From an uncultured Bacteroidales bacterium (GTDB lineage Bacteria; Bacteroidota; Bacteroidia; Bacteroidales; P3): 64,000 bases of DNA. The translations under genes and the position numbers were made by a program. Location of the stretch: positions 1 through 64,000 of the forward strand of contig CAKZZD010000007.1 in assembly GCA_937886715.1 (NCBI GenBank), written 5' to 3'. Positions 25,756 through 35,085 of the stretch are shown here, one piece after another (the first letter of the stretch is position 1; each line of letters begins with the position of its first letter). The notes beneath the pieces were generated by a model. The model ran no database searches. It was not told where the DNA came from and saw nothing but the letters and a program-made list of their open reading frames with translations.

Positions 25756-26223
25756 ATGAGAAAAGCTAAACCCAAGAAACGCATAATCCTTCCGGATCCC
25801 AAATATAACGACATATTGGTGACCAAGTTTGTCAACAATCTGATGATGGGTGGCAAGAAGACTATCGCCTATCGTATTTTCTACGAGGCAATTGATGTGG
25901 TTGCAGACCGTACGAAAGAGGATGGTCTGGAGGTTTGGAAGAAGGCTTTGGCCAATGTGACGCCTTCTGTGGAGGTGCGCAGCCGCCGTATCGGTGGAGC
26001 CACTTTCCAGATTCCTACTGAGATCCGTGCTGAGCGCAAGCAGAGCATCGGTATGAAGAACCTGATCGGATTCTCGCGCAAGCGCAGTGAGAAGACGATG
26101 GCTCTGAAGCTGGCTGCCGAGATTCAGGCTGCCTATAAGGAAGAGGGTGCCGCCTTCAAGCGTAAGGAGGATATCCACCGTATGGCCGATGCCAACAAGG
26201 CGTTCTCGCATTTCAGAGTGTGA
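25756..26223 (+). CDS. rpsG: 30S ribosomal protein S7
   Basis: 155 residues. Nucleates assembly of the 30S head and contacts E-site tRNA. MRKAKPKKRIILPDPKYND at the N-terminus and GGATFQIPTEIRAERK are family hallmarks. Normal length. Follows rpsL by 52 nt and precedes fusA by 61 nt. Confidence 0.98.
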   Translation: MRKAKPKKRIILPDPKYNDILVTKFVNNLMMGGKKTIAYRIFYEAIDVVADRTKEDGLEVWKKALANVTPSVEVRSRRIGGATFQIPTEIRAERKQSIGMKNLIGFSRKRSEKTMALKLAAEIQAAYKEEGAAFKRKEDIHRMADANKAFSHFRV

Positions 26224-26284
26224 TCTGCGTGAGAGCAAGATTGTCTTTAATATAATATAAGTAAAGGGATACACGACCAACAGC

Positions 26285-28372
26285 ATGTCCGATTTAAAGT
26301 ACACGAGAAATATTGGCATAATGGCTCACATCGACGCGGGCAAGACCACGACGACGGAGCGCATCCTGTTCTATACCGGCAAGAACTATAAGTTGGGTGA
26401 GACCCACGAAGGTTCGGCGACTATGGACTGGATGGTGCAGGAGCAGGAGCGAGGCATCACGATCACTTCTGCTGCCACGACTGTGTATTGGGACTGGAAT
26501 GAGAATCGGTACAAGTACAATATCATTGACACACCGGGTCACGTGGATTTCACCGTTGAGGTGGAGCGTTCGCTGCGGGTGTTGGATGGTGCGATAGCGA
26601 TTTTCTGTGCTGTGGGTGGTGTGGAGCCGCAGTCTGAGACTGTGTGGCGTCAGGCTGACAAGTATGAGGTGCCGCGCATAGCGTTCATCAACAAGATGGA
26701 CCGTGCGGGAGCGGATTTCTTCTCGGTGGTGAATCAGATCAAGGAGCGTTTGGGGGCGAATCCCATACCGCTGGAGATTCCTATCGGGCAGGAGGATCTG
26801 TTCAAGGGAGTGGTGAATCTGATTACGAACAAGGCTTTGATTTGGGACGAGAGTTCCAACGGGACGAAGTTCTATGAGGTTCCGATGCCCGATGACCTGA
26901 AGGATACGGTCAGCGAGTACCGCCAGCGCCTGATTGAGGGAGTGGCAGAGGAGAACGAGGAGTTGATGATGAAGTTTTTCGACGATCCGGATTCGATTAC
27001 TGCCGAGGAGATCATTGCCGAGATCCGAAAGGCCACGCTGGCCCGGAAGATAGTGCCGGTGATGTGTGGTTCCGCTTTCAAGAACAAGGGTGTCCAGACA
27101 TTGCTCGATGCTGTGGCTGCTTTCCTTCCGAGTCCGCTTGACAAGCCGGAGGTGAAGGGTATGAACCCGAAGACCGGGAAGGAGGACACTCGCGAGGTGA
27201 GTGTGAAGGCTCCTTTCTCGGCGCTGGCGTTCAAGATTGCAACGGATCCTTATGTGGGCCGTTTGTGTTTCTTCCGTGTTTACAGCGGGAGCCTGGAGAG
27301 CGGTTCGTATGTGTACAATGCCAATACGGGCAAGAAGGAGCGTATCTCGCGCATCATGCAGATGCATTCGAACAAGCAGAATCCGCTTGACCGCATTGAG
27401 GCGGGCGACATTGGAGCTGCTGTCGGATTCAAGGATATCAAGACAGGCCATACGCTTTGTGACGAGCATCATCCGATTATCCTGGAGTCGATGAAGTTTC
27501 CGGAGCCGGTGATTTCGATTGCCGTGGAGCCTCATACGCAGGCGGATATGGACAAGATGACGAATGCGTTGATGAAGCTTGTGGAGGAGGACCCGACGTT
27601 CCGAGTGAAGACCGACGAGGTTTCGGGCCAGACGGTGATCAGCGGCATGGGCGAGTTGCATCTTGACATTATCCTTGACCGTTTGCGCCGGGAGTTCAAT
27701 GTTGATGTGAACCAGGGGCGTCCGGAGGTGGCGTATAAGGAGGCCATCACGACGACGGTGCAGCACCATGAGGTGTACAAGAAGCAGACGGGCGGCAAGG
27801 GTAAGTTTGCCGATGTGCTGTTTGAGATCGGCCCTGCCGACGAGGGTGTTGTGGGACTGCAGTTCGAGAATGAGGTGAAGGGTGGCAATATCCCGAAAGA
27901 ATATATTCCTGCGATAGAGAAGGGCTTCAAGGAGGCTATGCAGAATGGCGTGTTGGCCGGTTATCCGATGGACAGCATGAAGGTGAGGGTGATAGACGGG
28001 TCGTTCCATCCGGTGGATTCGGACCAGCTTTCGTTTGAGCTGTGCGCCAAGATCGGTTTCAAGGCGGCGTGCCGCAAGGCCAATCCTGTGTTGCTTGAGC
28101 CGATCATGAAGCTTGAGGTGCTGACACCGGACGCTTATGTTGGCGATGTGACTGGAGACCTGAACCGCCGCCGTGGCATGTTGGAGAACATTACGGCCAA
28201 GGTGGGAGTGCAGGCTATCCATGCCAAGGTGCCGCTGGAGCAGATGTTCGGTTATGTGACGGCGTTGCGTACGATCACGTCAGGGCGAGCCAATTCGACG
28301 ATGGAGTTTTCGCATTATGCGGAGGTGTCGAAGGTGCAGGAAGAAAGCATATTGAAGAATAAAAATAATTAA
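26285..28372 (+). CDS. fusA: Elongation factor G
   Basis: 695 residues, a translational GTPase that drives translocation. The G1 motif AHIDAGKTTTT, the switch region ERGITITSAATT, G3 DTPGHVDF and G4 NKMD are intact. Domains II-V follow in order, ending with the domain V region FGYVTALRTITSGRAN. It is a canonical EF-G. The tuf gene that follows fusA in many bacteria is absent; rpsJ comes next, as in other Bacteroidota. Confidence 0.98.
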   Translation: MSDLKYTRNIGIMAHIDAGKTTTTERILFYTGKNYKLGETHEGSATMDWMVQEQERGITITSAATTVYWDWNENRYKYNIIDTPGHVDFTVEVERSLRVLDGAIAIFCAVGGVEPQSETVWRQADKYEVPRIAFINKMDRAGADFFSVVNQIKERLGANPIPLEIPIGQEDLFKGVVNLITNKALIWDESSNGTKFYEVPMPDDLKDTVSEYRQRLIEGVAEENEELMMKFFDDPDSITAEEIIAEIRKATLARKIVPVMCGSAFKNKGVQTLLDAVAAFLPSPLDKPEVKGMNPKTGKEDTREVSVKAPFSALAFKIATDPYVGRLCFFRVYSGSLESGSYVYNANTGKKERISRIMQMHSNKQNPLDRIEAGDIGAAVGFKDIKTGHTLCDEHHPIILESMKFPEPVISIAVEPHTQADMDKMTNALMKLVEEDPTFRVKTDEVSGQTVISGMGELHLDIILDRLRREFNVDVNQGRPEVAYKEAITTTVQHHEVYKKQTGGKGKFADVLFEIGPADEGVVGLQFENEVKGGNIPKEYIPAIEKGFKEAMQNGVLAGYPMDSMKVRVIDGSFHPVDSDQLSFELCAKIGFKAACRKANPVLLEPIMKLEVLTPDAYVGDVTGDLNRRRGMLENITAKVGVQAIHAKVPLEQMFGYVTALRTITSGRANSTMEFSHYAEVSKVQEESILKNKNN

Positions 28373-28384
28373 TCAATAAAAAAT

Positions 28385-28693
28385 ATGAGTCAAAGAATCA
28401 GAATCAAGCTGAAATCTTACGATCACAATCTTGTCGACAAGTCGGCGGAGAAGATTGTCAAGACCGTGAAGATGACTGGCGCAGTGGTGAACGGACCGAT
28501 CCCGCTGCCTACCAACAAGAAGATTTTTACCGTGAACCGTTCCACGTTTGTGAACAAGAAGTCGCGTGAGCAGTTCGAGCTTAGCACGTACAAGCGCCTG
28601 ATGGACATCGAGATCAACGACCGTTCGAAGACGATTGATGCATTGATGAAGCTTGAGCTCCCGAGCGGTGTGGAGGTGGAAATCAAAGTGTGA
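28385..28693 (+). CDS. rpsJ: 30S ribosomal protein S10
   Basis: 102 residues. S10 (NusE) is part of the 30S head and a transcription antitermination factor. IRIKLKSYDHNLVDKSAEKI and the conserved loop GPIPLPTNKKIFTV are present. First gene of the S10 segment, 12 nt after fusA. Confidence 0.98.
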   Translation: MSQRIRIKLKSYDHNLVDKSAEKIVKTVKMTGAVVNGPIPLPTNKKIFTVNRSTFVNKKSREQFELSTYKRLMDIEINDRSKTIDALMKLELPSGVEVEIKV

Positions 28694-28762
28694 ACTTAAA
28701 TCAGCCAATGTCGTAAGGATAAGCTGAAGTGTCTAACAAATTAAAGTAATCCAATCTAAGAA

Positions 28763-29392
28763 ATGTCAGGATTAATCGGAAAGAAAATTGGAATGACCAG
28801 TCTTTTTGATGCCAACGGAAAGCAGATTCCGTGCACAGTGATTGAGGCTGGTCCCTGTGTTGTGACGCAGGTGAGAACGGTGGAGAAGGATGGTTATGAT
28901 GCCATCCAGCTTGCTTTCGGCGAAAAGAAAGAGAGCCGCACCAACAAACCCATGAGAGGTCATTTTGCGAAGGCCAATACTACGCCGAAGCAGTATGTGG
29001 CAGAGTTTTCGCGTTTTGAGGAAGGCCATAAGAAGAAATATGGAGAAATCCTTACGGTGGATGTTTTCTCTGAAGGCGAGTTTGTGGATGTGGTAGGAAC
29101 TTCCAAGGGTAAAGGCTTCCAGGGTGTTGTCACTCGCCATGGTTTTGGCGGAGTTGGAGACAAGACGCACGGCCAGCATGACCGTCTGCGTGCACCCGGT
29201 TCGATCGGAGCATCGTCGTATCCTTCGCGTATTTTCAAGGGTATGCGTATGGCCGGCCAGAAGGGTAACCATCGTGTGAAGATTCAGAATCTGCAGGTTG
29301 TGAAGATCATCGCAGAGAAGAATCTGTTGTTAGTAAAAGGCTCTGTTCCCGGGCCCAAAGGTTCAATTTTAAAACTTGAAAGATGGAGTTAA
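28763..29392 (+). CDS. rplC: 50S ribosomal protein L3
   Basis: 209 residues. The central extension GFGGVGDKTHGQHDRLRAPG, which reaches the peptidyl transferase centre, is intact. It starts 69 nt after rpsJ and overlaps rplD by 10 nt. Confidence 0.98.
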   Translation: MSGLIGKKIGMTSLFDANGKQIPCTVIEAGPCVVTQVRTVEKDGYDAIQLAFGEKKESRTNKPMRGHFAKANTTPKQYVAEFSRFEEGHKKKYGEILTVDVFSEGEFVDVVGTSKGKGFQGVVTRHGFGGVGDKTHGQHDRLRAPGSIGASSYPSRIFKGMRMAGQKGNHRVKIQNLQVVKIIAEKNLLLVKGSVPGPKGSILKLERWS

Positions 29393-30015
29393 AGGTCTAT
29401 AGCATTAATGGAAGTGAAACGGGTCGGGCCGTCAATCTTGATGAATCCATTTTCGGCATAGAGCCGAATGATCATGCGATATATCTGGATTGCAAGCAGT
29501 TTTTGGCCGACAACCGTCAAGGAACGCACAAGAGCAAGGAGCGTTCGGAGATAGCCCACAGCACGCGTAAGCTGAAACGCCAGAAGGGTACCGGCGGAGC
29601 GCGTTCGGGCGATATCAAGAGCCCTGTGTTTGTGGGTGGTGGCCGTATTTTTGGTCCGAAACCTCGCGATTATCGTTTCAAGCTGAATATCAAAGTGAAG
29701 AGATTGGCTCGTCGCAGTGCTCTCAGCTACAAGGTTGGAGAGAATGCGATGACGGTGGTGGAGAACTTTACGTTTGCCGAGCCGAAGACGAAGAAGATGC
29801 TCGAGGTGCTCAATAACTTGAGCCTGAATGACAAAAAGTCACTTTTTGTCATGGAGAATCAAAATAATTTCGTATCTTTGTCAGCCAGAAACCTTAAGAA
29901 CGTAAAGGTTGTAAACGTGTCGCAATTAAACACTTACGACATTGTTAATGCAACCAATATCGTGTTAAGTGAGGGTTGTTTGGACGAAATTAACCGCGTT
30001 TTGTCCACCAAGTAA
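29383..30015 (+). CDS. rplD: 50S ribosomal protein L4
   Basis: 210 residues. The extended loop KRQKGTGGARSGDIKSPVFVGGG, which lines the exit tunnel, is present in a slightly variant form. In Enterobacteria L4 also represses its own operon. The 3' third of this gene is more AT-rich than its surroundings and holds an 11-bp inverted repeat followed by a consensus promoter box (29828-29880). Confidence 0.98.
   Translation: MELKVYSINGSETGRAVNLDESIFGIEPNDHAIYLDCKQFLADNRQGTHKSKERSEIAHSTRKLKRQKGTGGARSGDIKSPVFVGGGRIFGPKPRDYRFKLNIKVKRLARRSALSYKVGENAMTVVENFTFAEPKTKKMLEVLNNLSLNDKKSLFVMENQNNFVSLSARNLKNVKVVNVSQLNTYDIVNATNIVLSEGCLDEINRVLSTK
29828..29880 (+). promoter_or_regulatory. Inverted repeat and promoter-like box inside rplD
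   Basis: ATGACAAAAAG (29828-29838) and CTTTTTGTCAT (29842-29852) are perfect reverse complements separated by TCA. TATCTTTG, a full match to the -7 consensus, follows at 29873-29880. Both lie in coding sequence, so they may be fortuitous. Confidence 0.35.
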
Positions 30016-30049
30016 GAGTGAGAGAATAACATTTTAAGAAAGTTTAACA

Positions 30050-30403
30050 ATGATGAATATTATAGTCAAACCTCTGATTAGTGAGAAGATGAGCCGCCTT
30101 ACCGAGGCTGCCGCAAATCCTATTCAGACTCGCATACAGCGTCATAAAGGTATCAATGTTGCTCCTGCTCAGAACCGTTATGGTTTCATTGTTGACAAAC
30201 GCGCCAATAAGATTCAGATTAAGAACGCCGTTGAGGAGTTCTATAATGTGAAGGTTGTGGATGTGAATACGATGAACTATTCCGGAAAGCTGAAGTCGCG
30301 CTATACGAAGGCTGGTTTCCTCACTGGAAGAACCAATGCCTACAAGAAGGCGATTGTGACTTTGGCAGCTGGAGACAGCATCGATTTCTATGCAAATATC
30401 TAA
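30050..30403 (+). CDS. rplW: 50S ribosomal protein L23 with an internal insertion
   Basis: 117 residues, against roughly 96-100 for most bacterial L23. VKPLISEKMSRLTE at the N-terminus and YNVKVVDVNTMNYSGK plus the KKAIVTLAAGDSIDFYANI end are normal. About 21 extra residues (around 21-42, including PIQTRIQRHKGINVAPAQ) separate the first helix from the strand NRYGFIVDK. L23 forms the docking site for trigger factor and SRP near the tunnel exit. Two adjacent ATG codons (30050 and 30053) could serve as start. Confidence 0.97.
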   Translation: MMNIIVKPLISEKMSRLTEAAANPIQTRIQRHKGINVAPAQNRYGFIVDKRANKIQIKNAVEEFYNVKVVDVNTMNYSGKLKSRYTKAGFLTGRTNAYKKAIVTLAAGDSIDFYANI

Positions 30404-30459
30404 AAGACAAGTAATAATATAGTTGGTCCACTGATAAAGGACAAAAAGAATTAACAAAA

Positions 30460-31284
30460 ATGGCTTTAAAGAAGATTAAACCTACAACTCCCGGTCAGCG
30501 TCACAAGCTTGTCGTCACGAATGATGACATTACAGCATCGAAGCCGGAGAAGAGCCTGGTGTACGGCAAACGCAAATCTGGCGGTCGCAACAATCAGGGT
30601 AAGATGACCATGCGTTATATCGGCGGTGGTCACAAGAAACTGTATCGCTTTGTTGACTTCAAGCGCAACAAGGACGGCATCCCCGCAGTGGTGAAGACGA
30701 TCGAGTACGATCCCAACCGCAGCTCGCGTATTGCCTTGGTGACTTATGCCGATGGCGAGAAGAGCTATATTCTGTGCCCGCAGGGCCTGAAGGTTGGCCA
30801 GACTGTGATGTCGGGTGCCGGTGCCGCTCCTGAGATTGGCAATACGCTTTTGCTTTCGGAGATACCTTTTGGTACGCTTATCCACAATATTGAGCTTCGT
30901 CCTGGCCAGGGTGCCAAGATGGTGCGTTCGGCTGGAGCCTATGCCCAGTTGATGTCTCGCGACGACAAGTATGCTATTATCAAGATGCCCAGCGGAGAGA
31001 TGCGTATGATCCTGCAGGCTTGCAGAGCCACTGTGGGCATTGTCAGCAATCCGGAGCATAACCTTGAGGTTGGCGGTAAGGCTGGCCGTTCGCGCTGGTT
31101 GGGCCGTCGTCCGCGTAACCGCGGTGTTGTGATGAATCCTGTGGATCACCCGATGGGTGGTGGTGAAGGCCGTCAGACTGGTGGTCATCCCCGTTCGCGC
31201 AAGGGTATTCCTGCCAAGGGTTACAAGACACGTGCTCCCAAGAAGCAGTCGACGAAGTATATTGTAGAAAGAAGAAAGAAGTAA
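30460..31284 (+). CDS. rplB: 50S ribosomal protein L2
   Basis: 274 residues. L2 is needed for subunit joining and peptidyl transfer. The conserved histidine-bearing motif HPMGGGEGRQTGGHP and the RNA-binding MTMRYIGGGHKK are present. Normal length. Confidence 0.98.
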   Translation: MALKKIKPTTPGQRHKLVVTNDDITASKPEKSLVYGKRKSGGRNNQGKMTMRYIGGGHKKLYRFVDFKRNKDGIPAVVKTIEYDPNRSSRIALVTYADGEKSYILCPQGLKVGQTVMSGAGAAPEIGNTLLLSEIPFGTLIHNIELRPGQGAKMVRSAGAYAQLMSRDDKYAIIKMPSGEMRMILQACRATVGIVSNPEHNLEVGGKAGRSRWLGRRPRNRGVVMNPVDHPMGGGEGRQTGGHPRSRKGIPAKGYKTRAPKKQSTKYIVERRKK

Positions 31285-31304
31285 CTCAGTAAATAGAAAA
31301 TAAA

Positions 31305-31583
31305 ATGAGTCGTTCATTAAAGAAAGGTCCGTATATTTTCCATAAATTGGAGAAAAGAGTAATAGAGGCACAGCAGTCGAACAAGAAGGTTACGATAAAG
31401 ACTTGGTCGAGAGCTTCTATGATTTCGCCTGATTTTGTGGGTCAGACTATTGCTGTGCATAACGGAAATAAGTTCATTCCCGTGTACGTTACCGAGAATA
31501 TGGTCGGACACAAGTTGGGTGAATTTGCGCCTACTCGCACGTTCCGTGGCCATGCTGGATCTAAAGATAAAGGTAAAAAGTAA
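31305..31583 (+). CDS. rpsS: 30S ribosomal protein S19
   Basis: 92 residues. MSRSLKKGPYI at the N-terminus and GHKLGEFAPTRTFRGHAG near the end are diagnostic. It lies in the 30S head, partnered with S13. Confidence 0.98.
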   Translation: MSRSLKKGPYIFHKLEKRVIEAQQSNKKVTIKTWSRASMISPDFVGQTIAVHNGNKFIPVYVTENMVGHKLGEFAPTRTFRGHAGSKDKGKK

Positions 31584-31596
31584 ATAAGAAAAGAAC

Positions 31597-32037
31597 ATGG
31601 GACGAAGAAAACATAATAGTGCAGAAGCACGCAAAGAGGCTAACAAGACCCTCTATTTTGCCAAGTTGATGAACAATCCCACCTCGCCGCAGAAGACCCG
31701 CCTGGTGGCTGATATGGTGAGAGGCGTTGATGTGGAGAAGGCTTTGGGTATTCTCCAGTATAGCCCGAGAGAGTCTGCCCCCAAGTTACGCAAGCTTCTT
31801 TTGTCGGCCATTGCCAATTGGCAGGCCAAGAATGAGGGAGCCCGTATGGAAGATGCACAACTGTATGTGAAGCAGATTATGGTGGACGAAGGCCGCACGA
31901 TGAAGCGTATGCGTACAGCTCCTCAGGGGCGTGGATATCGTATCCGCAAGCGCAGCAACCATATTACGATGGTGTTGGGCAGCCGTTTGGAGGATGCACC
32001 TGTTGCAAAAGCAGAATCAGAAGAAACAAATAAGTAA
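31597..32037 (+). CDS. rplV: 50S ribosomal protein L22
   Basis: 146 residues, with a short Glu/Ala-rich tail beyond the E. coli length. The beta-hairpin that enters the tunnel is represented by MKRMRTAPQGRGYRIRKRSNH. Spaced 13 nt from rpsS. Confidence 0.97.
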   Translation: MGRRKHNSAEARKEANKTLYFAKLMNNPTSPQKTRLVADMVRGVDVEKALGILQYSPRESAPKLRKLLLSAIANWQAKNEGARMEDAQLYVKQIMVDEGRTMKRMRTAPQGRGYRIRKRSNHITMVLGSRLEDAPVAKAESEETNK

Positions 32038-32057
32038 ATTAATCAGAAGAAACGACA

Positions 32058-32816
32058 ATGGGACAAAAAACTAACCCTATTGGAAACAGATTAGGAATTA
32101 TCCGCGGATGGGATTCCAATTGGTTTGGAGGCCGCCGTTTTGAGCAGAAGCTTGTTGAGGACGATAAGATCCGCAAATATCTCAATGCCCGCCTGGCGAA
32201 GGCCGGAATATCGAAGATTTTCATCGAGCGCACGCTGAAGATGCTTACCGTTACGATCAATTCTGCTCGTCCAGGTTTGATTATCGGCCGTGCCGGTTCA
32301 GAGGTTGACAAGCTTCGCGAGGAGCTGAAGAAGCTTACCGGAAAAGATGTTCAGATCAATATCAGCGAGGTGAAGCGTCCTGAGATGGATGCTGTGCTGG
32401 TTGCCCAGAATATTGCAAAGCAGATTGAGGGCCGCATCCAGTATCGTCGTGCCATCAAGAATGCCATCACGTCCACGATGCGTACGGGTGCTGAGGGTAT
32501 CAAGGTGTCTATCAGTGGCCGTATTGGTGGAGCCGAGATTGCCCGCAGTGAGCATTTCAAGGAGGGTCGCACTCCGCTTCATACTTTGCGTGCGGATATT
32601 GACTATGCCAATGCCGAGGCTCATACCACTTATGGCCGCATCGGTATCAAGGTGTGGATTTGCCGTGGAGTCATCTATGGACGTCCGGAGTTGGTTCCGT
32701 CGACTGTTGGCGGTCAGCAGAAGGATCACAGGCCTGGGTTTGCCGGTTCGCGTCGCCCTGAGGGAGGTGCTCCCCGCCGCCGTATGTCAAACGGAAGAAA
32801 TAACAATAGTAAATAA
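32058..32816 (+). CDS. rpsC: 30S ribosomal protein S3
   Basis: 252 residues. MGQKTNPIGNRLGI start, KH-type region RPGLIIGRAGSEVDKLREEL and C-terminal IKVWICRGVIYG are all S3 signatures. S3 contributes to the mRNA entry channel. Normal length. Confidence 0.98.
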   Translation: MGQKTNPIGNRLGIIRGWDSNWFGGRRFEQKLVEDDKIRKYLNARLAKAGISKIFIERTLKMLTVTINSARPGLIIGRAGSEVDKLREELKKLTGKDVQINISEVKRPEMDAVLVAQNIAKQIEGRIQYRRAIKNAITSTMRTGAEGIKVSISGRIGGAEIARSEHFKEGRTPLHTLRADIDYANAEAHTTYGRIGIKVWICRGVIYGRPELVPSTVGGQQKDHRPGFAGSRRPEGGAPRRRMSNGRNNNSK

Positions 32817-32857
32817 CTATAGTTTAGTGATTTGCTAAACAATAAGAAAAAGAAGAG

Positions 32858-33280
32858 ATGTTACAACCCAAGAAAACAAGATATAGAAAGCAGCAAAAAG
32901 GTAAAATTAAAGGAAATGCTTTCCGTGGTCATGAATTGGCTTTTGGTACTTTTGGTATTAAATCGCTTGAAACTTGTTTCATTACCGGTCGCCAGATTGA
33001 AGCTGCCCGTCAGGCTGTGACGCGTCACATGAAGCGTGAAGGACAGATTTGGATCCGTATATTCCCGGACAAGCCTATTACGAAAAAGCCTAATGAGGTG
33101 CGTATGGGTAAGGGTAAGGGTGCTCCCGAATATTTCGTGGCTCGAGTGATGCCGGGAACCATTCTTTTTGAGTGTGAGGGTGTTCCTATGGATGTCGCTA
33201 AGGAAGCTTTGCGTCTGGCTGCCCAGAAATTGCCCATCTCGACGAAGTTTGTCGTCAAACGAGACTATATTGAAGAATAA
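32858..33280 (+). CDS. rplP: 50S ribosomal protein L16
   Basis: 140 residues beginning MLQPKKTRYRKQQKGK, with the arginine-containing loop IRIFPDKPITKKPNEVRMGKGK diagnostic for L16. It contacts A-site tRNA. Confidence 0.98.
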   Translation: MLQPKKTRYRKQQKGKIKGNAFRGHELAFGTFGIKSLETCFITGRQIEAARQAVTRHMKREGQIWIRIFPDKPITKKPNEVRMGKGKGAPEYFVARVMPGTILFECEGVPMDVAKEALRLAAQKLPISTKFVVKRDYIEE

Positions 33281-33297
33281 TTAGAAGCACCATAGTC

Positions 33298-33501
33298 ATG
33301 AAGAATGAAATTGTTTTGAAGGAGCTCTCAACAGCCGAGTTGAAGGAAAAGCTGGAGACGGAACGCGCCCAGTATCTTAAGATGCAGTTGAGCCATTCGG
33401 TTTCCCCGCTTGAAAATCCCAACAAAATCAAAGAAAGTAGAAAAAATATTGCCCGCTATCTTACCGAGCTCCGCGCGCGAGAGATCGCCGAGAATAAATG
33501 A
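33298..33501 (+). CDS. rpmC: 50S ribosomal protein L29
   Basis: 67 residues, two helices. LKELSTAELKEKLETERAQYL and KIKESRKNIARYLTELRARE are typical. L29 lies beside L23 at the tunnel exit. Confidence 0.97.
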   Translation: MKNEIVLKELSTAELKEKLETERAQYLKMQLSHSVSPLENPNKIKESRKNIARYLTELRAREIAENK

Positions 33502-33533
33502 TAAGGCAATTATAAGTAAAATCCAATTCTAAG

Positions 33534-33788
33534 ATGGAAAGAAATTTAAGAAAAGAAAGAATCGGAGTTGTAGTCAGCGATAAGATGGACAAGTCTATAG
33601 TGATTCTTGTCGAGCGCAAGGTGAAACACCCCAAGTACGGAAAGTTCGTCAAGAAGTCGTCCAAGTTCATGGCTCACGACGAGAAGAACGAAGCTGCCAT
33701 GGGCGATGTCGTGCGTATCATGGAGACGCGCCCGCTCAGTAAGAACAAGTGCTGGCGTTTGGTTGAGATCGTCGAGAAGGCTAAGTAA
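33534..33788 (+). CDS. rpsQ: 30S ribosomal protein S17
   Basis: 84 residues, OB fold. ERNLRKERIGVVVSDKMDKS and GDVVRIMETRPLSKNKCWRLV are diagnostic. Confidence 0.98.
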   Translation: MERNLRKERIGVVVSDKMDKSIVILVERKVKHPKYGKFVKKSSKFMAHDEKNEAAMGDVVRIMETRPLSKNKCWRLVEIVEKAK

Positions 33789-33811
33789 TACTATAAAAAA
33801 AACAGAACGAA

Positions 33812-34180
33812 ATGATACAACAAGAAACCAGAATGACTGTTGCCGACAATAGCGGAGCGAAGAGTGCGCTATGTATCCGGGTTCTCGGTGGCACCAAGAA
33901 GCGTTATGCTTCGATAGGTGATACCATCGTTGTGGCCATCAAGGATGCGATTCCGTCCGGCAACGTGAAAAAGGGTAGCGTGTCCAAGGCTGTTGTGGTG
34001 CGCACCAAGAAAGAAATTCGTCGCAATGATGGCTCTTACATCCGTTTCGACGACAATGCTTGTGTGTTGCTTACCGCTGCCGACGAGCTTCGCGGCACCC
34101 GTATCTTCGGACCGGTGGGACGCGAGTTGCGTGAGAAGCAGTTCATGAAGATTGTTTCATTAGCGCCCGAAGTATTGTAA
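33812..34180 (+). CDS. rplN: 50S ribosomal protein L14
   Basis: 122 residues. MIQQETRMTVADNSGAKSA and RGTRIFGPVGRELREK are the L14 signatures. It forms the bridge with 16S rRNA and is a target of the RsfS silencing factor in other bacteria. Confidence 0.98.
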   Translation: MIQQETRMTVADNSGAKSALCIRVLGGTKKRYASIGDTIVVAIKDAIPSGNVKKGSVSKAVVVRTKKEIRRNDGSYIRFDDNACVLLTAADELRGTRIFGPVGRELREKQFMKIVSLAPEVL

Positions 34181-34205
34181 AATATAAAAAGTAAAGAAGA
34201 GATCA

Positions 34206-34520
34206 ATGAAATTGCACGTTAAAAAAGGGGATATGGTCCAGGTTATCGCCGGCGACGACAAAGGGAAGGTCGCTAAGGTCCTGAAAGTTTATCCTGAAAA
34301 GAATTGTGCCATCGTTGAAGGTGTCAACGTGAACAAGAAACACACGAAGCCCAATGCACGCAACACCCAGGGCGGTATTGTCGAGCAGGAAGCCCCGATT
34401 CATCTTTCAAATCTGATGGTAGTTGTCGGCAAGACACCCACCAAGGTGGGCCGTCGTGTTGATGAGAAGACTGGCAAGTTAGTTCGTTATTCTAAAAAAA
34501 CTGGGGAGGAGATCAAGTAA
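34206..34520 (+). CDS. rplX: 50S ribosomal protein L24
   Basis: 104 residues with an N-terminal KOW motif (VKKGDMVQVIAGDDKGKVAKV). An assembly-initiator protein. Its stop overlaps the rplE start by one base (TAATG). Confidence 0.98.
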   Translation: MKLHVKKGDMVQVIAGDDKGKVAKVLKVYPEKNCAIVEGVNVNKKHTKPNARNTQGGIVEQEAPIHLSNLMVVVGKTPTKVGRRVDEKTGKLVRYSKKTGEEIK

Positions 34521-35080
34521 TGACGTATATTCCGACATTGAAGACCAAGTATAAGGAGGAGATAGTCAGTGCCCTGATGAAGGAGTACAACTATAAGACT
34601 GTTATGCAGTGCCCTCGTCTGTTGAAGATCACCCTTAACCAGGGTCTGGGTAAGGCTGCCATCGCTGACAAGAAAGTCATTGACAAAGGAATTGAGGAGA
34701 TGACTGCCATTACTGGCCAGAAAGCTGTGGCTACTAAGTCCCGTAAAGACATTTCGAACTTCAAGTTGCGTCGTGGTATGCCGATAGGTGTCCGTGTTAC
34801 GCTTAGAGGTGAGAGAATGTATGAGTTCCTCGAGCGCCTTGTCACGGCTTCGATCCCCCGAATCAGGGATTTCCGCGGCATCAACGATAAGGGTTTCGAT
34901 GGAAAGGGAAACTACACTTTCGGTATTTCGGAGCAGATTATCTTCCCCGAAATTGATATCGACAAAATCGATCGTATCCAGGGTATGGATATCACGTTTG
35001 TGACTTCAGCCAAGACCGACAAAGAGGCCATGTCGCTTTTGAAAGAGTTCGGCCTTCCTTTCAAGAATCAACAAAAATAA
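34520..35080 (+). CDS. rplE: 50S ribosomal protein L5
   Basis: 186 residues. MTYIPTLKTKYKEEI, GVRVTLRGERMYEFLERL and the C-terminal GMDITFVTSAKTDKEAM are L5 features. It binds 5S rRNA. Translationally coupled to rplX. Confidence 0.98.
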   Translation: MTYIPTLKTKYKEEIVSALMKEYNYKTVMQCPRLLKITLNQGLGKAAIADKKVIDKGIEEMTAITGQKAVATKSRKDISNFKLRRGMPIGVRVTLRGERMYEFLERLVTASIPRIRDFRGINDKGFDGKGNYTFGISEQIIFPEIDIDKIDRIQGMDITFVTSAKTDKEAMSLLKEFGLPFKNQQK

Positions 35081-35085
35081 TTATA

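Noticed and set aside
26294..28222. 642-codon frame antisense to fusA
   Set aside because: fusA is unambiguous on the plus strand; the antisense product is His/Leu/Arg-rich with no family.
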